Below are positions 1 through 6,392 of a stretch of 6,416 bases of DNA, one piece after another. Origin of the DNA: Sulfurovum sp. (GTDB lineage: Bacteria > Campylobacterota > Campylobacteria > Campylobacterales > Sulfurovaceae); NCBI GenBank assembly GCA_020726085.1, contig DYTG01000004.1:1-6416 (forward strand), read 5' to 3'. The translations under genes and the position numbers were made by a program. Within the stretch, counting starts at the first letter, position 1. Every line of letters starts with the position of its first letter. The notes beneath the pieces were generated by a model. That model saw only the letters and a list, made by a program, of their open reading frames with translations. It ran no database searches and had not been told where the DNA came from.

Positions 1-1
1 C

Positions 2-730
2 AAAAGTAAACTCCGAAGCACTACACCAACTATGAGTGTAACCACTGCAACTTTTAGCGATGAAAATATGAAAAACGTTCGTACTATTTATGGGAATATA
101 CTAAAGGGTTCATTTTTGGCTACGGCTATCATAGAAGCCAAACCTATGCTTGACCAAAATGGCACAGCCCAAACCTATTTCACGCCAATATGGAATCAAA
201 AATGGTACACATTTGTCTATGAAGAGGGCAAACAAAGCGTATGGATGCCGCTTATGTTTAAAGAGAGACACGCCAATGGCAATGTGATTTATGAAGCTGA
301 GATTGACTACATCAACGCCAAAAAAGATTATAGCAACGAAGCAGAAGGTGAGAAGTTTGACCTAGCAAGATTGGAGATTACGGTTAATTCCAACAATGAA
401 CTTGTATCGCACAACATCAAGCCTTATACTATCGAAGAGAACAATGATACACAACGATTTCTCTTTGCTAAGACATTGGGAGCGCTAAAGGTTGGTGATC
501 GGGTGCGATTCTACTCACAAGCATTTGATATGGCAAAAGGCGAAGCATTTTTTAATCAAGAGGGTGACTTTGTAACTCTAGCCAAAACATTTAATCTTCA
601 AGTTGAAGAGTTGGAGTTTGAAGATGACAACGCAACCGCTTTGGACTACTATTATCTCATGGTAGCTCAAGATATCAATGGCAATATGGCATTTAGTGCC
701 TTGCAAAAAGCACAAAAAGATAGCAACTAG
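2..730 (+). CDS. Hypothetical protein, 3' part (5' end outside window)
   Basis: The frame is open from the window edge to a TAG at 728-730, giving about 242 residues. The first Met codon (32-34) has no Shine-Dalgarno sequence before it, and the frame continues upstream of it as KSKLRSTTPT. I therefore read this as the C-terminal part of a longer protein rather than a gene starting at 32. The visible part is acidic and looks beta-rich: aromatic segments (WNQKWYTFVY, about residues 64-73 of the fragment), a stretch with many Asn and Glu, and near the end DYYYLMVAQDINGN, which reads like the last strands of an extracellular beta-sandwich. There is no membrane helix in the fragment. I do not recognise the family with confidence. 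The arrangement vaguely recalls C-terminal regions of secreted clostripain-type (C11) cysteine peptidases, but no catalytic part is visible. It is convergent with the minus-strand operon and not part of it. Confidence 0.75.
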   Translation, partial: KSKLRSTTPTMSVTTATFSDENMKNVRTIYGNILKGSFLATAIIEAKPMLDQNGTAQTYFTPIWNQKWYTFVYEEGKQSVWMPLMFKERHANGNVIYEAEIDYINAKKDYSNEAEGEKFDLARLEITVNSNNELVSHNIKPYTIEENNDTQRFLFAKTLGALKVGDRVRFYSQAFDMAKGEAFFNQEGDFVTLAKTFNLQVEELEFEDDNATALDYYYLMVAQDINGNMAFSALQKAQKDSN

Positions 731-734
731 TTGC
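723..734. repeat. 12-bp perfect palindrome over the stop codon
   Basis: GCAACTAGTTGC is fully self-complementary and contains the TAG stop of the left-edge gene. It lies directly before the hairpin at 736-757. It may be chance, or it may add structure to the transcript ends in this convergent gap. Confidence 0.4.
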
Positions 735-735
735 A

Positions 736-757
736 ATATGAGGTTTTTGCCTCATAT
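736..757. terminator. Hairpin between convergent genes, possible bidirectional terminator
   Basis: ATATGAGG (736-743) pairs with CCTCATAT (750-757) in a perfect 8-bp stem around a 6-base loop. It sits in the 52-base gap between the plus-strand gene ending at 730 and dut ending at 783, where both transcripts should stop. Neither side has a strong T-run after the stem: the plus side continues AATAATTGG and the minus side TGCAACTAG. It is therefore not a textbook intrinsic terminator. Position supports the call more than sequence does. Confidence 0.5.
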
Positions 758-782
758 AATAATTGGTAAGCCAGTCAATAAG

Positions 783-1460
783 CTACAAACTCTCATAAAC
801 TCTTTGTAGTTCGTGGTAGAGTTCATCGGGCTTGATGTGGGGGGCGGTTTGCAATAGATTGTGCATTACTTCATTATCTTCAGCTCCATTCCATACTTTG
901 ATATACTCGCCGCTTTTGTAGCCGTGGTCTTGACGAAATTGATTGAGGATATTTTTGCCTACATAGAGCGTGTAGAGTTCTTCTATGTTCAATCCAACAT
1001 CTACGACAATATTAAAAAACTTCTCCATAACCTTAAAAGAGCTTTTGTGAGCAAAAATAGCCCTTAGCATATCTTCAATATGGATAATTATCTCTTTGGC
1101 ATTGGAATTGATAGAGTTTTTTCCTCTAAGAGTGGAAAAGTTTTCTATTTTTTCAATCTCATTAGCCAAAAAGCCAATATCTCCTTTAAGATTGATTTTG
1201 AAATCCTCCAACGCCAAACTCATAACAAAGTGCCAAATATCCACCACTTCAATTTGTGCATTTTCTGTATTGGCTGGGGCATCAATGCTCTTCCAGTGTT
1301 TCCACGGATAGCTATCGATGAGTTCACAACTCTCCATATAGATACATCGTCGCCAATTGATCTCTTTGGCGTTTTTGGTGATACCGCCCTCCCAGCCCTT
1401 GCCGTTGGTAGCATCGTTGAGTTGTTGTTGAAGTTGGAGCATTTGGTAAATGGGATTCAT
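783..1460 (-). CDS. dut: dUTPase, dimeric all-alpha type
   Basis: Hydrolyses dUTP to dUMP and pyrophosphate in the cytoplasm, keeping uracil out of DNA and feeding thymidylate synthesis. The 225-residue protein closely resembles the dimeric, all-alpha dUTPase of Campylobacter jejuni as I remember it, not the trimeric beta type. Residues 8-27 (LQLQQQLNDATNGKGWEGG) and 36-57 (WRRCIYMESCELIDS then WKHW) are family signatures. The Mg2+ ligands E43, E46, E71 and D74 keep the E-x2-E ... E-x2-D spacing. The C-terminal substrate motif (GYKSGEY at 180-186, WNGAEDNE at 190-197) is intact. The frame stays open upstream to 1580, but family alignment and an AAGG 8 bases before the ATG at 1460 fix the start; the extension would overlap the Excalibur frame. 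It is the last gene of the minus-strand unit, 25 bases after the Excalibur stop. Confidence 0.95.
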   Translation of the reverse strand: MNPIYQMLQLQQQLNDATNGKGWEGGITKNAKEINWRRCIYMESCELIDSYPWKHWKSIDAPANTENAQIEVVDIWHFVMSLALEDFKINLKGDIGFLANEIEKIENFSTLRGKNSINSNAKEIIIHIEDMLRAIFAHKSSFKVMEKFFNIVVDVGLNIEELYTLYVGKNILNQFRQDHGYKSGEYIKVWNGAEDNEVMHNLLQTAPHIKPDELYHELQRVYESL

Positions 1461-1468
1461 CGTAAAAA

Positions 1469-1472
1469 CCTT
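1469..1472 (-). promoter_or_regulatory. Ribosome binding site of dut
   Basis: AAGG on the minus strand, 8 bases before the ATG at 1460. It supports this start over Met codons further upstream in the open frame that reaches 1580. Confidence 0.6.
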
Positions 1473-1485
1473 TTTTAATTTTGTA

Positions 1486-1752
1486 TTAATGACACCACTG
1501 TTTTCTGCAGGGTATGCCATCTCCGTCACTATCCATTTTGGTATTGGGACAGTTTTGGATATAAAATGTAGCCTCTGCACATGAACTCATTTGCGAACAC
1601 CACTCTTTGCCTTGGCAACGAAATATTTGTGTAGGTTTTGGGATAGGTTTACTATCTGTTGCAACGGTATGGTTGTCCATCTTGTCAATATATGATGAAT
1701 TTATTGGTTCTTTTGATTCTAGCATTTCTTTATACTCGCTATCGATATACAA
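1486..1752 (-). CDS. Excalibur-domain protein, start uncertain (possibly a broken gene)
   Basis: The C-terminal half (residues 44-88 counted from a TTG at 1752) is a clear Excalibur domain, an extracellular calcium-binding-type module. It shows FRCQGKEWCSQMSSCAEATF, then NCPNTKMDSDGDGIPC with the DxDxDG loop (D74, D76, D78), and six cysteines (46, 52, 58, 68, 82, 87). The Glu that usually follows the last loop Cys is Arg here (R83). Such domains usually follow a signal peptide or membrane helix, but this frame has neither. The start is unclear: the TTG at 1752 has no Shine-Dalgarno sequence, the ATG at 1725 only a weak AAAGA. The frame stays open upstream to a TAA at 1797-1795, through the end of the preceding gene, which ends in a membrane helix. 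A +1 shift within about 1772-1794 would fuse helix and domain, so this may be the tail of a frameshifted gene or of one with a sequencing error. dut follows 25 bases later. Confidence 0.65.
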   Translation of the reverse strand: MYIDSEYKEMLESKEPINSSYIDKMDNHTVATDSKPIPKPTQIFRCQGKEWCSQMSSCAEATFYIQNCPNTKMDSDGDGIPCRKQWCH

Positions 1753-1771
1753 TAAAACATTCGATTTTGCA

Positions 1772-2215
1772 TCATCTGTCGAATAACATTGGTTTTAAAA
1801 ATACAAACAAAATCAAAATCGCAACGGCAATTAAAAATGCGATGAGTTTGGATATATTTCGATCATTGGAGTTGTTTCTGCGATTAGAATTTGTCCGTAC
1901 AATATTACGAGAGCCTACTGGAGGTACTCGCATCTTGGGGGTAGGTTTATACTCATTGAGTTTTTTAATTGTTTTGATAGCTAGATTTTCATACGATTTA
2001 AGATTGTTGAGTTTAAAATCATGCTCGTGCATTGACTTATTTCTCATGGTTGCCAAATAACGTAAATCTTTAATAAAAGTTTCATCAAAATGTTTTTGAA
2101 TAGAATCAATATATTGATGAAGCCCATTACCATCAACTTTGAATTTACTTTTGATAATGGTCTCTATTTCACGAGTATAGTGTATGATTTGTGCTAACTC
2201 TTCTTTGTTGCTCAT
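1772..2215 (-). CDS. Small HEPN-like protein with C-terminal membrane helix
   Basis: 147 residues. Residues 1-90 are predicted helical: MSNKEELAQIIHYTREIETI, then a helix carrying LRYLATMRNKSMHEHDF (52-67). R58 and H63 form an R-x4-H motif like that of HEPN domains and DUF4145-type proteins, where this pair is often the ribonuclease or nucleotide-binding site. Residues 91-120 are a basic, Asn/Arg-rich linker (RTNSNRRNNSNDRN), and 121-143 form one hydrophobic helix (ISKLIAFLIAVAILILFVFL) near the C-terminus. The likely topology is helical domain in the cytoplasm, tail-anchored. The start is supported by AGGA six bases before the ATG; the gap after the fabL stop is 14 bases, so the gene is probably co-transcribed with it. 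The stop lies where the downstream Excalibur frame is already open. HEPN membership is inferred from one motif and the helical pattern; the function is unknown. Confidence 0.8.
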   Translation of the reverse strand: MSNKEELAQIIHYTREIETIIKSKFKVDGNGLHQYIDSIQKHFDETFIKDLRYLATMRNKSMHEHDFKLNNLKSYENLAIKTIKKLNEYKPTPKMRVPPVGSRNIVRTNSNRRNNSNDRNISKLIAFLIAVAILILFVFLKPMLFDR

Positions 2216-2229
2216 TCCTTATCCTAGGA

Positions 2230-3003
2230 CTACCTAAAGGTCGTCCCACCATCAACGACAATCGTTTGACCCGTAATCCAACTTGCCTCATCGGTACAAA
2301 GAAAATAGACCGCCCCTGCAATATCTTGAGGTTGTCCCATACGATTGACAGCGGAACGTGCAATAGTTTCGGCTTTGACCTCTTCGTAATTGACAAAGGC
2401 TTTGAGTGCATCGGTATCAATAGGACCACCGCTTACGGCATTAACTCGGATATTCAACTCTCCTAGCTCCACCGCAGCATAACGACTCATCGCTTCAACA
2501 GCTGCTTTGTTGGTGCCATGTCCTGCGTAGTTGTTGATATAGATAATGTTTCCCGTTGAACTCATCGTTACAATAGCCCCACCGCCTACCTTTTCCATTC
2601 GCTTAGCTGCCTCTTGGCTACCTACTACAAAGGCATTAACAGTAGCGGTGTAGATATTGTTGAGTCCACGAGGCTTAAGACGCATAAATTTGCCATATCC
2701 TCCTACGACGGGACGACCGTAAATCATCGCATTGGAGACAAAAAAATCGACACGATCAAAATCTTGATCAATCGCACTAAAGAGTGTTTTAAACTCATCA
2801 GGTTCGAGAATATTGAGGGGATAAGTGATGGCTTTGATACCAAACTCCTCACTCCACTCTATGGCTAACGCCTCGGCTTTTTCTTTGCTACTATTATAAG
2901 TAAAGGCGACATTGACACCCTCGCTGGCAAATTTTCGTGCAATTGCTGCTCCAATTCCCTTAGTCGCTCCTGTAATAACGACTACTTTTCCTCTATTTGA
3001 CAT
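2230..3003 (-). CDS. fabL: FabL-like enoyl-ACP reductase (SDR family)
   Basis: NAD(P)H-dependent short-chain dehydrogenase, 257 residues, a complete Rossmann protein. The dinucleotide motif TGATKGIG is at 11-18, VSNA (89-92) replaces the usual NAG, and SS is at 148-149. The classic YxxxK is absent: the usual Tyr position holds His162. Instead Y159 and K166 give Y-x6-K, the spacing of enoyl-ACP reductases FabI and FabL. The C-terminal segment RVNAVSGGPIDTDALK (186-201) and GQTIVVDGG (245-253) match B. subtilis FabL as I remember it. The likely role is therefore the last reduction step of fatty-acid elongation. Orthologues in Campylobacter and Helicobacter at this locus are often labelled 7-alpha-hydroxysteroid dehydrogenase; the active site argues against that name. 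The ATG lies 2 bases after the dapA stop, with AGGAG 7 bases upstream, which indicates coupled translation. Whether it is the main reductase or a second one beside FabI cannot be seen here. Confidence 0.88.
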   Translation of the reverse strand: MSNRGKVVVITGATKGIGAAIARKFASEGVNVAFTYNSSKEKAEALAIEWSEEFGIKAITYPLNILEPDEFKTLFSAIDQDFDRVDFFVSNAMIYGRPVVGGYGKFMRLKPRGLNNIYTATVNAFVVGSQEAAKRMEKVGGGAIVTMSSTGNIIYINNYAGHGTNKAAVEAMSRYAAVELGELNIRVNAVSGGPIDTDALKAFVNYEEVKAETIARSAVNRMGQPQDIAGAVYFLCTDEASWITGQTIVVDGGTTFR

Positions 3004-3005
3004 AC

Positions 3006-3896
3006 TTACACTCCTACTATTTTATAATTTTTCATGACCAACTCAATGCGTTTCATATTGGCACTGCTAGGTGCAACCAACGGTAAGCGATACTCTAGCG
3101 TCTCAATGAGTCCTGCAATATACATCGCTGCTTTGATGGGCATGGGGTTGCTTTCACAAAAGAGTACTTTGTTGATGGGATAGAGTTCGTCGTTGAGTTT
3201 TTTGGAAGCTTGGAAATTCCCCGCAAGAGCCTCATGCACCAATTTGGATTTCATATCGGGTAATAGATTGGCTGTTACGGATGTAATCCCTGCTCCACCG
3301 CTCGAAAGAATCGCATAATCAATAGCATCATCACCCGAAAAGACTTTGAGTTCAGGGCGACGTGAAAGCAACTCAATGCTACGCTCAATCGAACCCGTAG
3401 CCTCTTTGATACCGTAGATGTTTTGCACATCATCAAAGAGGCGTATAACCGTATCGGCGGCTATATCGACACCTGTACGCCCTGGCACGTTGTAGAGCAT
3501 GACGGGTATTTCCACACTATTAGCTATGGCTTTGTAGTGCTGATAAAGCCCCTCTTGGGAGGGTTTGTTGTAGTAGGGAGAGACTGAAAATATCGCATCT
3601 ACTCCTGCTTTTTGCGCGTGTTTTGCAATATCAATCGCCTCATGTGTGGCGTTACTCCCTGCCCCTGCCAATACCTTTACATGGGTACCTCGTGTCACTT
3701 CGACGGCTATTTCAATGCATCGTTTGTGTTCATCATGGCTAAGCGTTGCACTCTCACCTGTCGTTCCCACTGGGCATATTGCATCAATGCCGTTGTGGAT
3801 TTGCCTTTGAATGAGTTTGGCATAAGTCGCCTCATCTAATTGACTGTTTTTAAAGGGTGTAATGAGTGCTGTTGTTGCACCTGTTACATAATTCAT
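3006..3896 (-). CDS. dapA: 4-hydroxy-tetrahydrodipicolinate synthase
   Basis: Condenses pyruvate with aspartate semialdehyde, the first committed step toward diaminopimelate (peptidoglycan) and lysine; cytoplasmic. The 296-residue length is normal for the family. A complete TIM-barrel set of residues is present: GTTGES at 44-49 (T45/T46), YYNKP at 108-112, Y135 in YNVPGRTG, R140, and the Schiff-base lysine K164 in GIKEATG. FSGDD (186-190) and GGAGITSVTAN (200-210) complete the barrel. The start codon shares one base with the stop of the upstream protease gene (TAATG), and AGGAG sits 9 bases before it, so translation is likely coupled. The next gene begins 2 bases after the stop. No sign of damage. 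Confidence 0.97.
   Translation of the reverse strand: MNYVTGATTALITPFKNSQLDEATYAKLIQRQIHNGIDAICPVGTTGESATLSHDEHKRCIEIAVEVTRGTHVKVLAGAGSNATHEAIDIAKHAQKAGVDAIFSVSPYYNKPSQEGLYQHYKAIANSVEIPVMLYNVPGRTGVDIAADTVIRLFDDVQNIYGIKEATGSIERSIELLSRRPELKVFSGDDAIDYAILSSGGAGITSVTANLLPDMKSKLVHEALAGNFQASKKLNDELYPINKVLFCESNPMPIKAAMYIAGLIETLEYRLPLVAPSSANMKRIELVMKNYKIVGV
3011..3015 (-). promoter_or_regulatory. Ribosome binding site of fabL inside dapA
   Basis: AGGAG on the minus strand lies in the last codons of dapA, 7 bases before the fabL ATG at 3003. It supports that start and translational coupling. Confidence 0.7.
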
Positions 3897-5194
3897 TATT
3901 TAGCGCTCCTAACTATTACTGTGGTGGATATGTTGTTGTCAAAATATTTTTTGGCAATCTCTTGAATATCTGTGAGCGTAATTTTATCCAATTTATCTTC
4001 ATATTCAAGTAAAGGTTTAATATTACCTCGTGCTAAATACCTTCCAAAAAGCGAAACAACATCACTTGAATGCTCCAACGAATAGACAAAATCAGTCTTG
4101 GTACTGACTTTGACTTTGTCAAGCTCCTCTTGCGTAATGCTTCCCTCTTTGATAGCTTGGATTTGAGCCAAAATCTCTTCTTCTACCGTCTCGGCTTTTA
4201 CCCCTGGGTTGCATACGGCAAAAAACAAAAAGATTCCATCATGCGTCATCTCCATTTGGTAGCCATAGATTTGATTGACCATGTTTTTTTCGTTTACAAG
4301 CTTTTGGTAGAGACGACTGCTTTTTCCTCTTGAAGCGATTTCGGTAATGGCACTAAGCCCCACTTGATGTGCGTGTTCAAAATTGGGAATAGGATAGGCA
4401 ATGGCGAGTAGGTCTAGGGTATTGCCCTCTTTGTGCAAAATCGCCCGTTTGGCTCCATCGATTGCGGGTTCTTTCATGTGGTTGCGTACAATAGTGCTGG
4501 GTTTTTTATCTCCAAAGTGTTTTTGCGCCTGTGCAAATACGCTATCTTGGTCAATATCTCCTGCTACTATCAAAATTGCGTTGTTGGGTGAGTAGTATCG
4601 CTCATAAAAAGCCCGAATATCTTTGATTTTCCAATTGAGAATATCATCCATAAACCCAATAGGTGTCCAGTGGTAGGAGTGGTAGTCGTAGTGGATATTA
4701 AAAAGCCTAAAATAGAGATAGCCAATAGGGTTATTGTCGGTTCGCCATTTTCGCTCTTCGGCAACCACGTTGCGTTCACGTTGAAACTCTTCATCTTTGA
4801 GGTTTAGATTGCTCATAAGTTCAGAGAGAAGCTCCAAATTTTTGGAGAGATTTTGAGCGGTGGAGTTGATGTAGTAGTGGGTATAGTCAAATCCTGTAGA
4901 GGCGTTGTTTTGCGCTCCGTAGCCTTTGATAATCTCATCAAACTCTCCCTCTTTGAGGTTTTTGGTCGATTTGAAGCTTAGATGCTCCAGCATATGGGCT
5001 ATTCCGCTGTTTCCCATTACCTCATCTTTGCTGCCTACTTTGTAATAGACATCGGTAGTAATGACCCCTGAGTTGTTTTTCATAGGTATTACAACCACCT
5101 CTAAACCATTCTCTAACGTTTTAGTATAATATTTTGGCAACGAATTGGCCATAATTGCTCCTGTCAATAATAGTAGTGTCCATAATTTAATCAT
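3896..5194 (-). CDS. Secreted M16 family zinc peptidase
   Basis: 432-residue pitrilysin/MPP-type metallopeptidase. Residues 1-17 (MIKLWTLLLLTGAIMAN) look like a signal peptide, so it probably works in the periplasm on peptides or misfolded envelope proteins. The inverted zinc motif HxxEH is H67-MLE-H71, and the third ligand is E146 or E147 in RNVVAEERKW, about 75 residues on as the family requires. YYSPNNAILIVAGD (200-213) closes the first half, and SSRLYQKLVNEKN (292-304) is the typical motif of the second, non-catalytic half. It is about half the length of pitrilysin itself, which is normal for the short bacterial M16 group that works as dimers. The ATG overlaps the end of pyrD by 8 bases (ATGATTAA); the nearest AGGAG is 12 bases upstream, which is long, so coupling to pyrD translation may matter. 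The substrate is unknown. Confidence 0.95.
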   Translation of the reverse strand: MIKLWTLLLLTGAIMANSLPKYYTKTLENGLEVVVIPMKNNSGVITTDVYYKVGSKDEVMGNSGIAHMLEHLSFKSTKNLKEGEFDEIIKGYGAQNNASTGFDYTHYYINSTAQNLSKNLELLSELMSNLNLKDEEFQRERNVVAEERKWRTDNNPIGYLYFRLFNIHYDYHSYHWTPIGFMDDILNWKIKDIRAFYERYYSPNNAILIVAGDIDQDSVFAQAQKHFGDKKPSTIVRNHMKEPAIDGAKRAILHKEGNTLDLLAIAYPIPNFEHAHQVGLSAITEIASRGKSSRLYQKLVNEKNMVNQIYGYQMEMTHDGIFLFFAVCNPGVKAETVEEEILAQIQAIKEGSITQEELDKVKVSTKTDFVYSLEHSSDVVSLFGRYLARGNIKPLLEYEDKLDKITLTDIQEIAKKYFDNNISTTVIVRSAK

Positions 5195-6251
5195 CTTTTC
5201 TATCTGCTCCTATCGCTTCTTGAATAGTGTTGTATCCATCTTCTTTGAGAAGTATCAATAGCCCATCATTAATATCTTTAATGAGTTGGGGTCCCTCGTA
5301 GATAAGCATCGAATAGATTTGTATCAGCGATGCTCCTGCTTTGATACGTCGATAGGCTTCGAGTGCGCTATCGATTCCTCCTACCGAAATGAGAACCGTT
5401 TTACCCCAATAGACTTTGGCAATGGCTTCAAAGAGTTCAAAACTTTTTTGGGTCAAAAGTTTGCCTGAAATACCTCCAAAATCTTTGGCGTTGGGAGTAA
5501 GGGTATAATCAACCGTTGTATTGGTAGCAATGATACCACTCGCTCCCGCTCCAATGGCTACACCGCAAAGATGGATAGCATCTTGCTTCTCCATATCGGG
5601 TGCGATTTTGAGAAAAACAGGTTTGGTCGTAATTGTTTTTGCCATAGTAAAAAGTTCGGTAATAAATTGCTCATTTTGCAAATCTCTTAATCCTGGCGTA
5701 TTGGGCGAGGAGATATTGATGACCAAATAACTCGCATAGCTCTCAAACACCTCCAATAGATACTCGTAATCGCCTAGAGCTTCTTCTTGGGGCGTGGTTT
5801 TGTTTTTGCCGATATTTATCCCGATAGGATAGCCCTCACACGCACGATTTTGCACCTTTTTGAGCATAAACTCACCGCCACGATTGTTAAAACCCATAGC
5901 GTTTTGAATCGATTGCTCCTCTTTGAGTCGAAAGAGTCTGGGTTTGACATTGCCCTCTTGAGGACGAGGAGTAACCGTACCAATCTCGCTGTATCCAAAC
6001 CCCAAAGCCACAATGGAGTCCATATACTCCCCATCTTTATCAAACCCCGCCGCTAATCCTACGGGATTTTTAAATTCAATACCTAAGATATTTTGGTGCA
6101 AAGCGGCATCATTGACAAAATAGTTTTTTTTGTAGTATTTAAGCAAAGGAGGGCAAAATGAGAGCATTTTGAGTCCTAAACCTGCAATCTTGTGTGCTTT
6201 TTCAGGTTCAAACCAAAACAAAATGCTTTTAAAAAAGTCGTACGATAACAC
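5187..6251 (-). CDS. pyrD: Dihydroorotate dehydrogenase (quinone), class 2
   Basis: Oxidises dihydroorotate to orotate with FMN and passes the electrons to the quinone pool; fourth step of pyrimidine synthesis, at the inner face of the cytoplasmic membrane. 354 residues. The N-terminal 40 residues (FFKSILFWFEPEKAHKIAGL and onward) are the amphipathic membrane-binding extension that marks class 2. NPVGLAAGFDKDG is at 62-74, IGTVTPRPQEGN at 90-101, and NAMGFNNRG at 117-125. NISSPNTPGLRDLQ (179-192) carries the catalytic base S182. ATNTT (242-246) and the FMN-phosphate segment GGIDS...GASLIQIYS (291-314) are intact. The start is GTG at 6251-6249, with AGGAG 5 bases before it; an ATG two bases upstream is in another frame, and the pyrD frame hits a stop at 6272-6270. 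First gene of the minus-strand unit. Confidence 0.97.
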   Translation of the reverse strand: MLSYDFFKSILFWFEPEKAHKIAGLGLKMLSFCPPLLKYYKKNYFVNDAALHQNILGIEFKNPVGLAAGFDKDGEYMDSIVALGFGYSEIGTVTPRPQEGNVKPRLFRLKEEQSIQNAMGFNNRGGEFMLKKVQNRACEGYPIGINIGKNKTTPQEEALGDYEYLLEVFESYASYLVINISSPNTPGLRDLQNEQFITELFTMAKTITTKPVFLKIAPDMEKQDAIHLCGVAIGAGASGIIATNTTVDYTLTPNAKDFGGISGKLLTQKSFELFEAIAKVYWGKTVLISVGGIDSALEAYRRIKAGASLIQIYSMLIYEGPQLIKDINDGLLILLKEDGYNTIQEAIGADRKDD

Positions 6252-6256
6252 ATATT

Positions 6257-6261
6257 CTCCT
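6257..6261 (-). promoter_or_regulatory. Ribosome binding site deciding the GTG start of pyrD
   Basis: AGGAG on the minus strand, 5 bases before GTG at 6251. The frame is closed by TAG at 6272-6270 and has no other start codon between, so GTG is the only workable start. Confidence 0.75.
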
Positions 6262-6289
6262 ATTTGGCTCTAGTTTAAAAAATGTAAAT

Positions 6290-6298
6290 ATTATAGCA
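6290..6298 (-). promoter_or_regulatory. Extended -10 promoter for the pyrD operon
   Basis: Read on the minus strand, TGCTATAAT contains a consensus TATAAT (6295-6290) preceded by the TGn extension. Transcription would start near 6283, leaving a leader of about 30 bases before the pyrD GTG. No good -35 hexamer lies at the usual distance; AT-rich DNA takes its place, as is common for the main sigma factor in Campylobacter and relatives. It is the only good promoter I see upstream of the seven minus-strand reading frames. Confidence 0.65.
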
Positions 6299-6370
6299 AA
6301 ATTTTAGTCACAAGATGCTTTTATCTTAATTGTTACCGCTCAATCCCTAGGTAAATCCCATTTTCTCTCG

Positions 6371-6392
6371 TTCCTAGGCTTCTGCTTAGGAA
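6371..6392. repeat. REP-like palindrome (hairpin)
   Basis: TTCCTAGGC (6371-6379) pairs with GCTTAGGAA (6384-6392) across the loop TTCT: nine pairs, one of them G-U. The wider context, CTCG before and TACATAGTGGA after, resembles from memory a dispersed element in sulfur- and nitrogen-cycle bacteria and cyanobacteria (TCGTTCC-stem-CTGC-stem-GGAATGCAT). Only one copy is in the window, so the family assignment is tentative. It lies about 90 bases upstream of the pyrD -10 element. Confidence 0.45.

Noticed and set aside
1080..1478. 132-codon plus-strand open frame opposite dut
   Set aside because: It lies wholly antisense to a well-conserved dUTPase and resembles no family; it is a shadow of that gene's codon pattern.
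1461..1580. 40-residue N-terminal extension of the dut frame
   Set aside because: It overlaps the Excalibur coding frame, has no family similarity, and a proper Shine-Dalgarno sequence precedes the ATG at 1460, where the dUTPase family begins.
1719..1775. 18-codon frame starting at an ATGA overlap with the HEPN-like stop
   Set aside because: The overlap looks like coupling, but there is no Shine-Dalgarno sequence and the peptide (MMQNRMFYCISIASIKKC) has no recognisable feature.
1719..1801. Possible -1 programmed frameshift at a T TTA AAA heptamer (1799-1793) near the end of the HEPN-like gene
   Set aside because: The heptamer is in the right phase, but a -1 shift leads to only about 24 extra residues ending at TAG (1721-1719), not to the Excalibur frame, which is +1. 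It is probably chance in AT-rich DNA.
1659..2060. 133-codon plus-strand open frame opposite the HEPN-like gene
   Set aside because: No ribosome binding site or recognisable product; it crosses two minus-strand frames that have better evidence.
6311..6328. Small hairpin AAGAT...ATCTT upstream of the pyrD promoter
   Set aside because: Only five A/T-rich pairs and no T-run; too weak to call a terminator or attenuator.
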